In this document: positions 45,901 through 55,905 of the stretch, in pieces
Numbering within the stretch: position 1 is the first letter of the stretch
Layout of the letters: the number at the start of each line of letters is the position of its first letter
Assembly (NCBI GenBank): GCA_905250075.1
Contig: CAJNOP010000275.1
Location: 62,001-126,000 of the forward strand
Source of the DNA: Rotaria sp. Silwood1
Taxonomy: Eukaryota; Rotifera; Eurotatoria; Philodinida; Philodinidae
DNA length: 64,000 nucleotides
Direction: 5' to 3'
Notes under the pieces: model-generated
Seen by the model: only the letters and a program-made list of their open reading frames with translations
Told to the model about the DNA's origin: nothing
Database searches by the model: none
Made by a program: the position numbers and the translations under genes

Positions 45901-48444
45901 AGAATGATATATTCTTTTAGATAAACATTATCATTAATTGATATTCATCGGAGAAAGAATGTAGATCATAAAAGCCAAAGAGGTTAAAGGAAAAAAGGTG
46001 TTGTTATACCTAGCTGAATATTGGTTTCATGGTCGCTAGAGAATTTTGAAATTTTCAACCGAAAAATATATTTCATTCTAGAAATGCAGAACTTTTCGAG
46101 AAATTTTGCGTTGCTTTGAACATTTTATGACATATGAACGTTTTCCCAACTCTATATCTAGACATGTTTAGTTACCAGACTATACTGGTCTCACTGATGT
46201 TGAAACACAATCAACTGATGCTTTTTGTTCAAATTTATCACTTCTGAATGATAAACTTCTTTATATAGATAAAAATTCTAAGCAGATATGTTCGCTTAAA
46301 CTTTACTTCTGGACTTATGATTATCTTATTGAGCTTTTAGTCTAAAATTTTGACCAGAAATGAATCTTAAAATTCTAGTAATATCCAAAACTTTGAGGGT
46401 ATGAGAAATACTATGAGATATATGTTTAGACTGAATTATGGGATGAAATTCCTTCATTCATACATATCTTCTTAGAACTTTCAGTCCTGCAATGAACTCT
46501 ATTCGTTAAATAGCACATGGCGTATGATGGAAGGTATCAGATAGATGCATTTCCTGGTGATGTCTGGTAATAGACAAAAATACAGTCCATATGTCATTAA
46601 ACACTAAGGCACGTTCATTTGTTAGCTCACATAAGCAAATATATTTTGTGGAACTCACATATGTTTTCGAAAAAAATAGTGAGTGTAAGTTTTAAATCGA
46701 GGTTTTTACGGCTTCGCCATCGCCTATGCCCTAGAAACCAAGATATTGGGAAATTGAAGGCTTTCTCGAAGGTCTCCTTAGCAAACAGTACCTAGCAATA
46801 ATATGGTGTGAAACCATAATTGGATATGTTTCCATAGCAGCCGTTACCCACCCTCCCCTCTCCATTATAGACCATTATAAACTAATCAACGAATTAGCTA
46901 ATTATGAAAATTATGAATAAATTAATCAATAATCAATTAATAGTAGTTTTTTAATATTTAGAATTATTTTTTAGTATTTACTAATATTTCACATGAGTTA
47001 TATAAATATTATCTTTTTTAAGTCGATACAAATTATGCATCCAAGATGTATCGGACAATAAAAATAACTTTCGTTTTACAGTAATTATGAATATGAACGT
47101 TTTCATAAAATAAAATTTCAGAGCGCGCTTATTAAATATAAAAATTCTTATCACTCAATATTATTTTAATACGTTGTTTTGAACTTCCAATAATTTGTGA
47201 CAAATTTTTAACAGTCAGAGATTGTGAGTTCCATATTTCAGCACCGAAGGGGCTGTACTGACAAGCTTTAAAACACATCGGATACAAAAGCAAATGGCAC
47301 ATACAACTGATTTTGACATATAAGCTCGGTATTTCGAACTCTCTTTTCCTCCCATAATAATAATAATAATCTCCCATTTAGGTTTATCGCCCGTTGGGGC
47401 CAGTCGCGATTATTATTAGGGTCCATATGCAGCTGGTTTCTTTCGTCTTTTTCTTTTTACAGACGACGGTATCTGTACCTCTTCCGTCAAACATACTGAC
47501 TAAGGATGTATTCAGCACGCTACGCATGAGTCATTTGAGACAACTTAGCCGTTAGTGACTTGTCCAGGGTCATACCATGGATGGTGATACTGAGGTTTGA
47601 ACACAGTATATTGTGGATACACGTCGAGCAACGTAACCACTTAACCATAGTGGTCTTCCTCCCATTATATGAAACAAAAAACAATTATGGTGAGTGAAGC
47701 ATGTCGAATTATTTTAAACGTATTTTCAGTAGCCTTATTACTTCGTCTTCTTAAATGAGACGAGCAAAAGTCTTATTTCGGAATCAGATCAAATTAATTC
47801 TTCAATCGGATGATTATATGAGACGAAACATCTAATTGCTTAGATTTTTGGATTATTTTATAAACCTTAGTTTTTTGTTTATATTATGCTAATGAAATAT
47901 ATTCTAATTATCTTTTCTTTTGTTAGGGTGATGAATTTGTTACACAATGTGTATACAGTACAAATAACAAAGATGAAATAACATTGGTATATTGTTAATA
48001 ACAAATATTCTTGTTATCCTTCATTGTCTTTTACTTTTAGGGTGGTGAACGAACAAAAGACGAAATGTGTATGCATACATTTATGTATTATCCTCGAATA
48101 AATAATCTTTTCCTATGTCGAACAGAAAATGATTTGTCATCATGGCGAAATTTTTTAAACAATTCATCGTAAGTTATATTACTGATAGAAATTTATAAGA
48201 ATATTCTTATATACATATGGTTATGATAAAATTTTATTCTAGAGAAATTGATGATCTTTTAAAATTCAAGTACTTATTAACTAATATAAAATGGACACCT
48301 GATCTAGCTAAACAATGGCAACAATTCTATAATAATGCTTCGCGTCGTCTTACCCTTGGTGGTGGAAAAATGTTTGAACAGCGGTCCATGGGTATAATGC
48401 CTTCATATGAAGATTTAGCCACTGAACACTGTAGACGAATATAA
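39992..48444 (+). CDS. DOMON + copper type II monooxygenase (MOXD1/dopamine beta-hydroxylase-like), 12 exons
   Basis: Exons: 39992-40342, 40505-40654, 40706-40891, 40955-41041, 41803-41988, 42035-42137, 42196-42362, 45583-45640, 45693-45817, 47927-47986, 48041-48168, 48243-48444. All have GT-AG borders, phases agree, and the joined frame is 600 residues, close to the ~610 of MOXD1. A signal peptide (LRIFQIFVTLFIFKN) is followed by a DOMON domain (WTVDDIKQEIVFELHIKTTG) and two copper domains. The expected ligands are all visible: VHHMDVYEC (two His) and LLQIHYDNP for the first copper, AIPHTHLQGR (two His) and DEMCMHTFMYYP (Met) for the second. The family hydroxylates phenethylamines or similar substrates with ascorbate and O2 in the secretory pathway; the substrate here is unknown. 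Introns are mostly 46-162 bp, but introns 4, 7 and 9 are swollen by insertions. Confidence 0.92.
41075..41776. mobile_element. 0.7-kb foldback in intron 4 of the MOXD1-like gene
   Basis: Two arms of about 325 bp (41075-41400, 41450-41776) with outer ends CAGGGCTTATCAAAATTATA and its inverse, next to TA-rich flanks. The Tc1/mariner-like CAGGG terminus and TA context suggest that superfamily. No coding capacity. Confidence 0.85.
43476..44599. mobile_element. 1.12-kb foldback with unique interior, in intron 7
   Basis: Arms at 43476-43690 and 44380-44599 are inverted copies at about 80% (ends ATGAGCGTGATCAACTG and inverse; shared ACACTCATTTGTTTAT and TTAAACGTACTTCA). The 690-bp interior is not inverted and holds a minus-strand frame (43820-44194). 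Older and more diverged than the 41.1-kb foldback. Confidence 0.75.
43820..44194 (-). CDS. Possible cargo frame inside a foldback element
   Basis: 124 codons with protein-like, partly charged content (RYRCEFIERSHSHPDKRSID, FHRRELTDEDNDFNRDINSA) and a hydrophobic C-terminal part. No family recognised, no catalytic motif. It could be a captured gene piece or chance. It lies entirely between the arms of the 43.5-44.6 kb foldback and antisense to the host gene. Confidence 0.25.
   Translation of the reverse strand: MNGIVLSVNLLQQIFENILPIIIRCSLGHARYRCEFIERSHSHPDKRSIDEEYVVTPTKKFHRRELTDEDNDFNRDINSARAALLSILINISKLMLFLVMFTEKLLMTFIRQRKSYKLFLLYVI
47356..47655 (-). mobile_element. tRNA-derived SINE with 10-bp target duplication
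   Basis: A 300-bp GC-richer block flanked on both sides by TTCCTCCCAT (47346-47355, 47656-47665). Read on the minus strand it starts with a tRNA-like head: TGGTTAAGTGG fits a pol III A box and GTTCAAACCTC a B box. It ends with GGGCGATAAACCTAAATGGG and an (ATT)5 tail. A tRNA head, simple-repeat tail and target duplication together define a SINE. It sits in intron 9 of the MOXD1-like gene. Confidence 0.82.
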
Positions 48445-48601
48445 AACTTCGTCGAATATTTAAAAAATACGCTGTTTTTGTTGCTTTTACTATTTTTATA
48501 AATGGAAGCAAATCAATAATCCAATAAATGGGTTCTCGTTAATCATCAGACTAAGTATTATAGCTTGAGAACTAGACTAGTACATATGTGTAGAGCATAT
48601 A

Positions 48602-48694
48602 GGGTGTGGGTGTGGGTGTTTCTTTCCTCTATCCACATCCACGCTCACACCCCCCATCCCCACACCCCCATCCCCACACCCACATCCACGCCCC
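48602..48694. repeat. Head-to-head telomere-like array, locus G
   Basis: A short GGGTGTGGG half (48602-48619), then CCACATCCACGC and CCCCCATCCCCACA units (48632-48694), followed by TTGCACTGGC, a remnant of the core seen at loci E, H and I. It lies about 160 bp after the MOXD1-like stop codon. Confidence 0.75.
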
Positions 48695-49097
48695 AGGTTG
48701 CACTGGCTCTTACAGGGACCAAATGCATAAAGAACAGACAGACAAACAAACTTTCTTCTTTATATATACAGATCAGAAGAGACAATCAATTTTACCATTT
48801 TCAATTCAAAAATAATTTTACAACCAAATGCAAAAATTAATTTCGATAAATTTTTCAGCATCAATAGTTTGTTATTTTAAATTTTGATAAGTTTATTGTT
48901 TTTGAATATAAATCTCGCAACATATTATTCAATGAAAGAAATATATATAAACATTTTGTTATTTCAAAAAAAAATTTTTTTAGAAAATTCATGTTGAACA
49001 TTCAACTTGACAAAACTTGTTTATTATCTTTGAACAACAGATAACATGTTTCAATTGTGTATTTTATTTGAATTTGGTTTAAGTTATCAAGCTTATC

Positions 49098-49413
49098 TGT
49101 GTGAGGGTGTGAGTGTGAGTGTGGGGTGCGGGTGTAGGTGGATGTGGGTGTGGGTGTGGGTGTGGGTGTGGGTGTGGATGTGTGGTGTGGATGTGGGTGT
49201 GGATGTCGATATGGGTGTGGGCATGGATATGGATGTGGGTATCGATGGAGATATACACTCACACCTGGGAATGCACCAGTCCCAGTCCTGACTGGTGAAC
49301 TGGGTCCCAGTCGGACTGGGTATCCAGTCGGACTGGGTGTCCAGCCCGACTGGGTATCCGGTCCGACTGGGCACCCAGTCCGACTGCGACTCAGTCACGA
49401 CTGGGTACTGAGT
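49098..49413. repeat. Telomere-like composite with GACTGGG core, locus H
   Basis: GTGTGGG-type units (49098-49240), a loop, ACACTCACACC, then TGCACCAGTCCCAG and about seven units of GGACTGGGTATCCAGTC to 49413. Same composite order as locus E. Confidence 0.88.
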
Positions 49414-49597
49414 CCTTTGATCTTTAGTCCATTAGTCGAGTAGTACTTTCTTCTTTTCTAGTATATTGTCATACAGTGATTCTTAGGCTGTTGAAGTACT
49501 GATATAAACTATAACACTGAATCCATTGGCTAATCATATATACGTATATATCAATCGTTATAATTTAGAATACTATAAATAAATTTCATGTCTTCAT

Positions 49598-49913
49598 GGT
49601 GTGGGTGTAGCTAGGGTGTAGGTGTGGGTGTGTGGATGTGAGTATGGGCGTTGTTTGGATGGATGTGGGAGTGGATGTTGTTTGGATATGGGAATGGTTA
49701 GAATGACAATAACGACATCCATAGCGACATCAAATCCACACGCACACCCACACCGTTAGAAAAGAGGGAAGTACTGATCGGTTAGCGGTATAAACGTCAA
49801 ATGACTAAGTACCCAGTCGTGACTCGGTGTCCAGTCGGAGTGGGTATCCAGTCCGACTGGGACCCAGTTACTGGCACTGGCGCACCCCTACTCACACCCA
49901 CACCCACACCCGT
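49598..49913. repeat. Telomere-like composite with GACTGGG core, locus I
   Basis: GTGTGGG units (49598-49672), ACACGCACACCCACACC (about 49737-49753), a core of three to four GACTGGG units (49806-49886), then CCCACACCCACACCCG to 49913. Same order as E and H but with a shorter core. Confidence 0.85.
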
Positions 49914-50008
49914 TATGTAGTCTCATCTTTCTATTTCCAATAAATCATGTTATAAACATTTCTTCTGTGAATTATGTTGTTCATCATCGTGCATCAGACT
50001 TCTTGCAC

Positions 50009-50230
50009 TGAGAGTGAGAGTGTGGGCGTGTCGTGTTGGTATCGGTGTGATTAGGTGTGGTATGTTGATTTACCTTGAGGATATGGGTGTTGCTGCACGT
50101 GTGGGATGTGAATATGCTGTAAATAATTAATAACTTGTCAAAGAGTAAGTAAATCTGCTAAAAAGAATAAATTCCGAAAAAATAAGTCCCGTCAGCCTCT
50201 AACACCCAACCAACACTCACTCACAGTCTA
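50009..50230. repeat. Degenerate telomere-like inverted repeat
   Basis: Worn GTGTGGG/GTGTGATT words (50009-50110) followed by ACACCCAACCAACACTCACT (50205-50224). Probably an older relative of loci G-I. Confidence 0.4.
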
Positions 50231-50414
50231 TTCAACATTATCACATGATACATTAAATAAAATGATACAACCCGGAGTGTATGATTGTCTCAATGCAACA
50301 CACTTCCGTGAACCTATTTTAGAATGCTGATTATTAATTTGAATAGAAACAAAACTAATTATTTATTTATTTATTAACTGATACATCATCACCCTACATT
50401 GACCTTGAATACAC

Positions 50415-50545
50415 TTAAGATGAAGACCATTTATTTTCTATATAATCATCGTCTATTATTACTGAACCATCACCACAACTTAATCGATCCTCATTTTCAC
50501 CTTCGTAACAATTATCCTCAAAATCGAACAAGCATGTTCGACGTT
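50415..50545 (-). CDS. Possible terminal exon, acidic tail
   Basis: After an AACAAAAG acceptor the minus-strand frame reads TCLFDFEDNCYEGENEDRLS and continues to a TAA, a protein-like acidic end. The longer frame upstream of it is the foldback at 50589, not coding. No upstream exons or family recognised. Confidence 0.25.
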
Positions 50546-50588
50546 CTTTTGTTGCAGGCAAAAAAAACGTAATGACATACGTAAAGTA

Positions 50589-51485
50589 CAGGGGGGTGCA
50601 AAAGTCACTTAACTCAAAAGAAAATTGGATATCTCCATTACGGCTCGAGCAAATGAGCTGATCTTTTTCCCAATAATAGAGGCATGTACAAGCTTCATAT
50701 CCATAAAGACATGCCAAGAGAAACCCTTTGTTTAGTATCACTATTGACCTCAACAAGAAAAATTTATTTTTCACAGTCTGAAAAAAAAGGCGCTTTACCC
50801 AAAAAAAGTTCAATATCTCCATTACGGCTCGAGCAAACGAACTGATTTTTTTACCAATGACAGAGGCATGTACAAGCTTTATATCCATAAAGACATGCCT
50901 AGAGAAAAGCCGTTTGTTAAGTATACTGTTTTCCATTCTACCTATGAAAAAGTAAAATTATTTTATTGAGGTCATTAGTAATACTTTATAAGGGCTCTCT
51001 CTAATCTTATCCGTATGGATTTAAAGTGTGAACATGCTTCCATTGTTGGTAAAAAAATCAGCCTGGTTGTTCGGACCATAGCGGAGATATTTAATTTTTC
51101 CTTGGCATCGTAACTTTTGGGCCATATTCAGGGTGGTGCAAAAGCCAGTCTACCAAAATAAAAATTGAATATCTCCATTACAACTCGAGCAAACAAGCTG
51201 ATTTTTTTACTAATAATAGAGGCATGTTCAAGCTTCATATTTATAAAGACATGTCTAGAGAAACCCTTTGTTAAGTATCACTATTGATCTCAACAAAAAA
51301 CGTTTTACTTTTTGACAGATAGGTGAAAAAACAATATACTTAACAAAGGGTTTCTCTTGGCATGTCTTTATGGATATATAGCTTGTACATGCCTCTATTA
51401 TTGGGAAAAAAATCAGCTCATTTGCTCGAGCCGTAATGGAGATATCCAATTTTCTTTTGAGTTAAGTGACTTTTGCACCCCCCTG
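50589..51485. mobile_element. Modular foldback with TA target site
   Basis: Ends CAGGGGGGTGCAAAAGTCAC and its inverse are flanked by TA on both sides. Inside, one module of about 130 bp (containing ATCTCCATTACGGCTCGAGC, ATAATAGAGGCATGTACAAG, AGAGAAACCCTTTGTTAAGT) occurs about five times: plus at 50610, 50806 and 51160, minus at about 51000-51110 (diverged) and 51330-51450. A second internal terminus, CAGGGTGGTGCAAAAGCCAG, at 51129 shows that copies have inserted or recombined within one another. Frames across it are repeat translations. Confidence 0.85.
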
Positions 51486-51487
51486 TA

Positions 51488-52171
51488 TATCGATTCAAAT
51501 ATTGTCTTTTTCTTGATATTTATGATCGTTATACTAGGAAACAGTTAAGACGAACACTTCCTCAGCTTAAACTATATACTTTGTTCATATTAAAGGCGAA
51601 AAAGAGTAATTAATTATAGGTATTAAAAATTTACAATATCAAGAATATTTTCATGAATAGCTACCATTAGATATATTTGATCAGAAACATTATAATAATA
51701 ATTAGTTTTATAGTAAGCTGTGAACTTTCTCTCTTTGGAGAGTTCATGTAACTATTTATGAGCATTATTATTTCTTTTACATTTAGTTATGCTATAATGC
51801 CATATTCAATCGTTTACTGAACAAAGAAAAATGACATAAAAATCGTTTTGATAACGGTCTTGACATTATCGATTATACTTTATATATTATAATTATTTTC
51901 ATCTTCTTCAAAAATTAAAAACTGTTATTATAGATAGATTGTTAATTGTACCATTCTTTATTATTTATTCAAAATTATTCTATATCAGACAACAAAACAG
52001 TCATAATATCTATTCACTGATTATTATCATTACATGTTTATCCATCTCTTGACCAGAGAATATTGACAACTCATTTGGATATGAATGTGGATGTGAGTGT
52101 AGATGCCTATTTAGATGTAGTATACACCCGTACCCTAATCAATAGCAAAAAAAAATAATTTATCTATTACA
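51488..52171. other. No gene seen
   Basis: AT-rich. A worn telomere-like motif (GAATGTGGATGTGAGTGTAG) lies at about 52080-52135. Confidence 0.5.
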
Positions 52172-52801
52172 TTGGCGCATAAGTTCTGAGAATTTTTTTT
52201 TTCTGGTTTAACAATAACTTTATTTTTCAACAAAGATATGCAACGTCAACCAACAATATAATCGCCACTGTTTTATGTGTATTTCTTTTATTCTTTCATT
52301 TACTTTCATCTCACTACTATACATTCGTTCCTGTTCTCTCAAGGTAAAAAAAAACACTGAAATTGACCTTGATCTTTTGTGTTCTTATTACGCAATAATA
52401 TATCTATTACATAATAATATTTCTATTGCATATTTTGTAATACGTCACACTATTAACGTTATATATATGGGCGTGGCCAGTCAGTGGGAAGTCCCATAGG
52501 ACATAATATTATTCCATGGAGGAGTATATAATGAATTTTATACCAAATGAAAGCTCGTCAAAAATGGGATTTACTGGTACTAAATAGTAAGAGTTTTGTA
52601 AACTTTGTAATGTCGATCTTAAGAAATTTCGAGAAATTGCATGCATTAAAAAACGTTAAAAAACTCACATTCTCTATATGTAAGAAAAAGACTAGATTTT
52701 CCCCTAAAATTAGCTTTTTTCATTATTTCTACTACCTCACATGTTTCGAAATATATTCAATAGATGCAGCGTGAAAAACTGAATCGAATAAGTGTACTTA
52801 C

Positions 52802-54469
52802 GGTATACCAAAAGTTCTGATCACAGTTTTTAAAATTTAATAAAGCAATAAATATTGAATATTTTACTAAGGCGATATATAATATAACGTCTCGTCTTTA
52901 ATAATATATAGAGCAACTCTCTCTTAGACTTAGTTCTAACATCCTTTCAGACTAAATCTATAATTTTACAGACAATGCAAATATTATTAATTCTTGTTCA
53001 ATGGTCAGGTACATTCTGGAACTTTCTATTGGTCACTCTCTCGTCACGTTTTATGACGCCATGTTCTAGAATATTACATTTCGATAGTATATATAAATGA
53101 GAGGTCGTTCGCTGTTAGTTCATTTGTACCGTACTCGACTTAAAATCGTAATAGAATTTGATTTCAATCTTAAAAGAAGACATTAAACATGACTGATGAA
53201 TTCAATCGATATTATATCAAAATTCGAGCTATTTTGGGAATAGATTCAAAAACAATCTTTGACGAACTTACAGAGGCATTGGGACCTGATGCTCCATCAT
53301 ATCCAACAGTCAGAAGATGGGCGAAACGTTTTCGTGAAGGAAGAGACGATGTCACTGATGATCCTCGATCTGGTCGTCCGATTTCGGTACTTACAGATGA
53401 AAATGTTGAACGCGTTCGACAAGTTATCGAAGATGATCCACACTCAACTTATGATGATATTATGGGTGAGACTGATCTATCACGTGGTACAATAGAACGA
53501 ATTATTCATGATCGTCTAAAGATGAGAAAAGTTACATCACGTTGGGTTGCTCATCAACTTACTGACGAACAAAAACAAAAACGACTTAGAATTTGTCGTC
53601 AAAATTTAGAGAAATTTAGAAATGGAACATGGCATTTATGTGATGTTATTACTGGTGATGAGACATGGATTTATCACAGGCAGATTGGTCGAAAGTCAAG
53701 CAATGCTACTTGGGTTGGCGAAAATGAACCACCAAGAACCATTGTTCGTCGGAATAGATTTGAACCTAGAACACTATTTTGCTTCTTCTTCAAATCCACT
53801 GGTTCTCTTCTCATACACAAAGTAGATAAGGGCAAGACAATCGATCATGACTACTATATTGATAATTGTCTTATACCTGTTATCAATGAAATAAGAAAAA
53901 AGGAAAAGTCATCACGTACTACATATAAAATGCTTCATGATAATGGTCCTCCTCATACTCATCCAGATGTTATTGATTATTTAATGGAGGAAGGAATCGA
54001 AATCATTCCACATCCACCATATTCACCAGATCTCGCACCGTGTGACTTTTGGCTAAATGATTATATCAAGAACAAGTTGACGGATCACACAAACGAAGAA
54101 TCATTAGCTCAAGAGGTTTCCACCATAGTGAAGAATATTCCAATAAACGAGTTTAAAAAGACTTTCGATAAACTGTTAGAAAGAATGAAACTTTGTATCG
54201 AAAATAATGGTGATTATTTTGAGCATTTAATAAAATAAAATAACGAATGTCTCTTCGTTTCTGTATTGTGGTTTTATGTTGGCATGATCTTTTCTTGGCT
54301 ATAAATACTATAGATTTAGTCTGAAAGGATGTTAGAACTAAGTCGAAGAGAGAGTTGCTCTATATATTATTAAAGACGAGACGTTATACTATATATTGCC
54401 TTAGTAAAATATTCAATATTTATTACTTTATTAAATTTTAAAAACTGTGATCAGAACTTTTGGTATACC
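52802..54469 (+). mobile_element. Inner mariner, apparently complete
   Basis: Inverted ends of about 165 bp start GGTATACCAAAAGTTCTGAT (52802) and end with the inverse (54469), nearly identical to each other. It carries one intact transposase gene. A TA in the ACTTA/CTTAG context is a plausible target. TIRs of 165 bp are long for mariner (typically about 30 bp). Confidence 0.85.
53189..54238 (+). CDS. Mariner transposase, intact, DD34D
   Basis: 349 residues from an ATG to TAA with no break, the usual mariner length (about 345). An N-terminal helix-turn-helix region includes YPTVRRWAKRFREGRDDVTD and a GRP-type linker (DPRSGRPIS). The catalytic triad is visible: VITGDETWIYH, KMLHDNGPPHTH, and PPYSPDLAPCDFWL. 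Thirty-four residues separate the second and third Asp, the DD34D signature of mariner. The enzyme cuts and pastes DNA at TA sites. With near-identical inverted ends around it, this copy could be active or recently so. It lies inside a foldback inside a dead mariner. Confidence 0.93.
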   Translation: MTDEFNRYYIKIRAILGIDSKTIFDELTEALGPDAPSYPTVRRWAKRFREGRDDVTDDPRSGRPISVLTDENVERVRQVIEDDPHSTYDDIMGETDLSRGTIERIIHDRLKMRKVTSRWVAHQLTDEQKQKRLRICRQNLEKFRNGTWHLCDVITGDETWIYHRQIGRKSSNATWVGENEPPRTIVRRNRFEPRTLFCFFFKSTGSLLIHKVDKGKTIDHDYYIDNCLIPVINEIRKKEKSSRTTYKMLHDNGPPHTHPDVIDYLMEEGIEIIPHPPYSPDLAPCDFWLNDYIKNKLTDHTNEESLAQEVSTIVKNIPINEFKKTFDKLLERMKLCIENNGDYFEHLIK

Positions 54470-54799
54470 CTAAGTATTTCGAAACATGTGAGGTAGTAGA
54501 AATAATGAAAAAAGCTAATTTTAGGGGAAAATCTAGTGTTTTTCTTACATATAGAGAATGTGAGTTTTTTAACGTTTTTTAATGCATGCAATTTCTCGAA
54601 ATTTCTTAAGGTCGACATTACAAAGTTTACAAAACTCTTACTATTTAGTACCAGTAAATCCCATTTTTGACGAGCTTTCATTTGGTATAAAATTCATTAT
54701 ATACTCCTCCCTGGAATAATATTATGTCCTATGGGACCTCCCACTGGCTGGCCACGCCCATATATATATTCTCTTCTATTCTCTTGTTACCTTGTTTAT

Positions 54800-55834
54800 G
54801 ATTAACTGGATGAACAAAAAATTCATATTCGCCGCTGTATGCTCTACGAATTCGATCGAGGTTCAACAGCAGCTGAAGCAACAAAGAATATTCATGCGGC
54901 ATATGGCGAGGAAGCGGTCGGCAGTTCCACTTGTTACCGATGGTTTTCCAAGTTCCGTTCCGAAGATACCACCTTGACGGATAAATCTCGCTTCTGGTGA
55001 CCTGTGGACTTTGACGGTGAAGTGTTGCAAGCTTTGCTCGACGCTGATCCACGTCAAACAACACGTGAATTAGCCGAACAACTCAACTGTCACCACTCGA
55101 CAGTGGAGCGTCATCTTCATGCTCTCGGTAAGGTACATAAGTATGGACGTTTGGTTTCACACCAATTATCCAAAGACAAATTGGTTCAGCGAGCATCGAT
55201 TTGTGCTTCACTGCTTTCCCGACAGAAGCATACGCCATTTTTGCAACGAATTGTCACTGGAGATGAAAAATGGGTGTATTATATCAACGTGCTTCGCAGA
55301 AGGCAGTGGCTTGATCCTGACCAAAAGCCATCCCCGGACGTAAAACCAGACATGCATCCAAAGAGGATAATGTTGTACATCTGGTGAGATATGAAAGGTG
55401 CCATCTATTTCGAGCTGTTAGATATCAATCAAACGATTACCGCCAATGTCTAATCTCAACAATTGCAGCGATTGAATGAAGTTCTATCTCAAAGGCGACC
55501 GGCTTTGGCGAATCAAAAAGCCGTCATCCTTCTCCATGACAACAGTCGACCTCATGTGACACAGTTGACTCAGCAAAAAGTCGAACACTTAGGATGGGAA
55601 GTTCTTCCGCACCCCTCGTGGTCACCAGACCTTGCACCATCCGATTATCATCTGTTCCTATCTCTTCATAACTACCTGTGCAATAAACACTACGAAGACT
55701 TCGATGAGCTGAAATCCGATCTAACTGCCTTTTTCGAATCAAAACCGGGTAGTTTCTACAGACGTGGAATTGAACTATTGCCAGAAAGATGGGCGAAGGT
55801 TGTCGAAAATAATGGCGATTATATTGTTGATTGA
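54800..55834 (+). pseudogene. Mariner transposase pseudogene (outer element)
   Basis: Readable as a mariner transposase with a helix-turn-helix N-terminus (HIRRCMLYEFDRGSTAAEAT, YRWFSKFRSED), then STVERHLHALGK, VTGDEKWVYY with the first catalytic Asp, ILLHDNSRPHVT with the second, and WSPDLAPSDYHLF with the third. It resembles the SETMAR/Hsmar1-like group. Dead: the start ATG is lost, and stops interrupt at DKSRFW*PVD, LYIW*DMKG and TANV*SQQ. The three catalytic Asp positions remain visible. Confidence 0.88.
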
Positions 55835-55905
55835 TGTTGCATATCTTTGTTGAAAAATAAAGTTATTGTTAAACCAAAAAAAAATTCTCAGAACTTATGC
55901 GCCAA

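Larger units (their letters stand above)
52469..54759. mobile_element. Foldback nested in the outer mariner, itself split by an inner mariner
   Basis: Arms of about 280 bp (52469-52757, 54478-54759) begin GGGCGTGGCCAGTCAGTGGG and end as the inverse, with ATATATAT on both sides. The original spacer seems to be the short stretch at 52758-52801 plus the mariner. Arms are about 97% alike, so the element is young. Both ORFs called MKARQKWDLL on each strand are arm translations. Confidence 0.82.
52172..55905 (+). mobile_element. Outer mariner element, dead, split by a nested insertion
   Basis: Inverted ends of about 95 bp start TTGGCGCATAAGTTCTGAGA at 52172 and end with the inverse at 55905. The right repeat overlaps the last codons of its transposase, and the left end carries a copy of them. 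Nested DNA occupies 52469-54759; without it the element is about 1.44 kb, a normal mariner length. A TA follows the right end; the left has CA where TA is expected. Confidence 0.88.

Noticed and set aside
39992..48444. Treating the open frames at 41.4-42.8 kb as separate genes
   Set aside because: They are intron or foldback sequence, or exons of the one 12-exon monooxygenase read with run-on.
50415..50936. 173-residue minus-strand frame
   Set aside because: Most of it is the modular foldback read through; only the last ~43 codons look coding and are listed separately.
52547..54681. Matching 75-residue frames at both ends (starting MKARQKWDLL)
   Set aside because: They are the two inverted arms of the same foldback, so the same sequence read twice.
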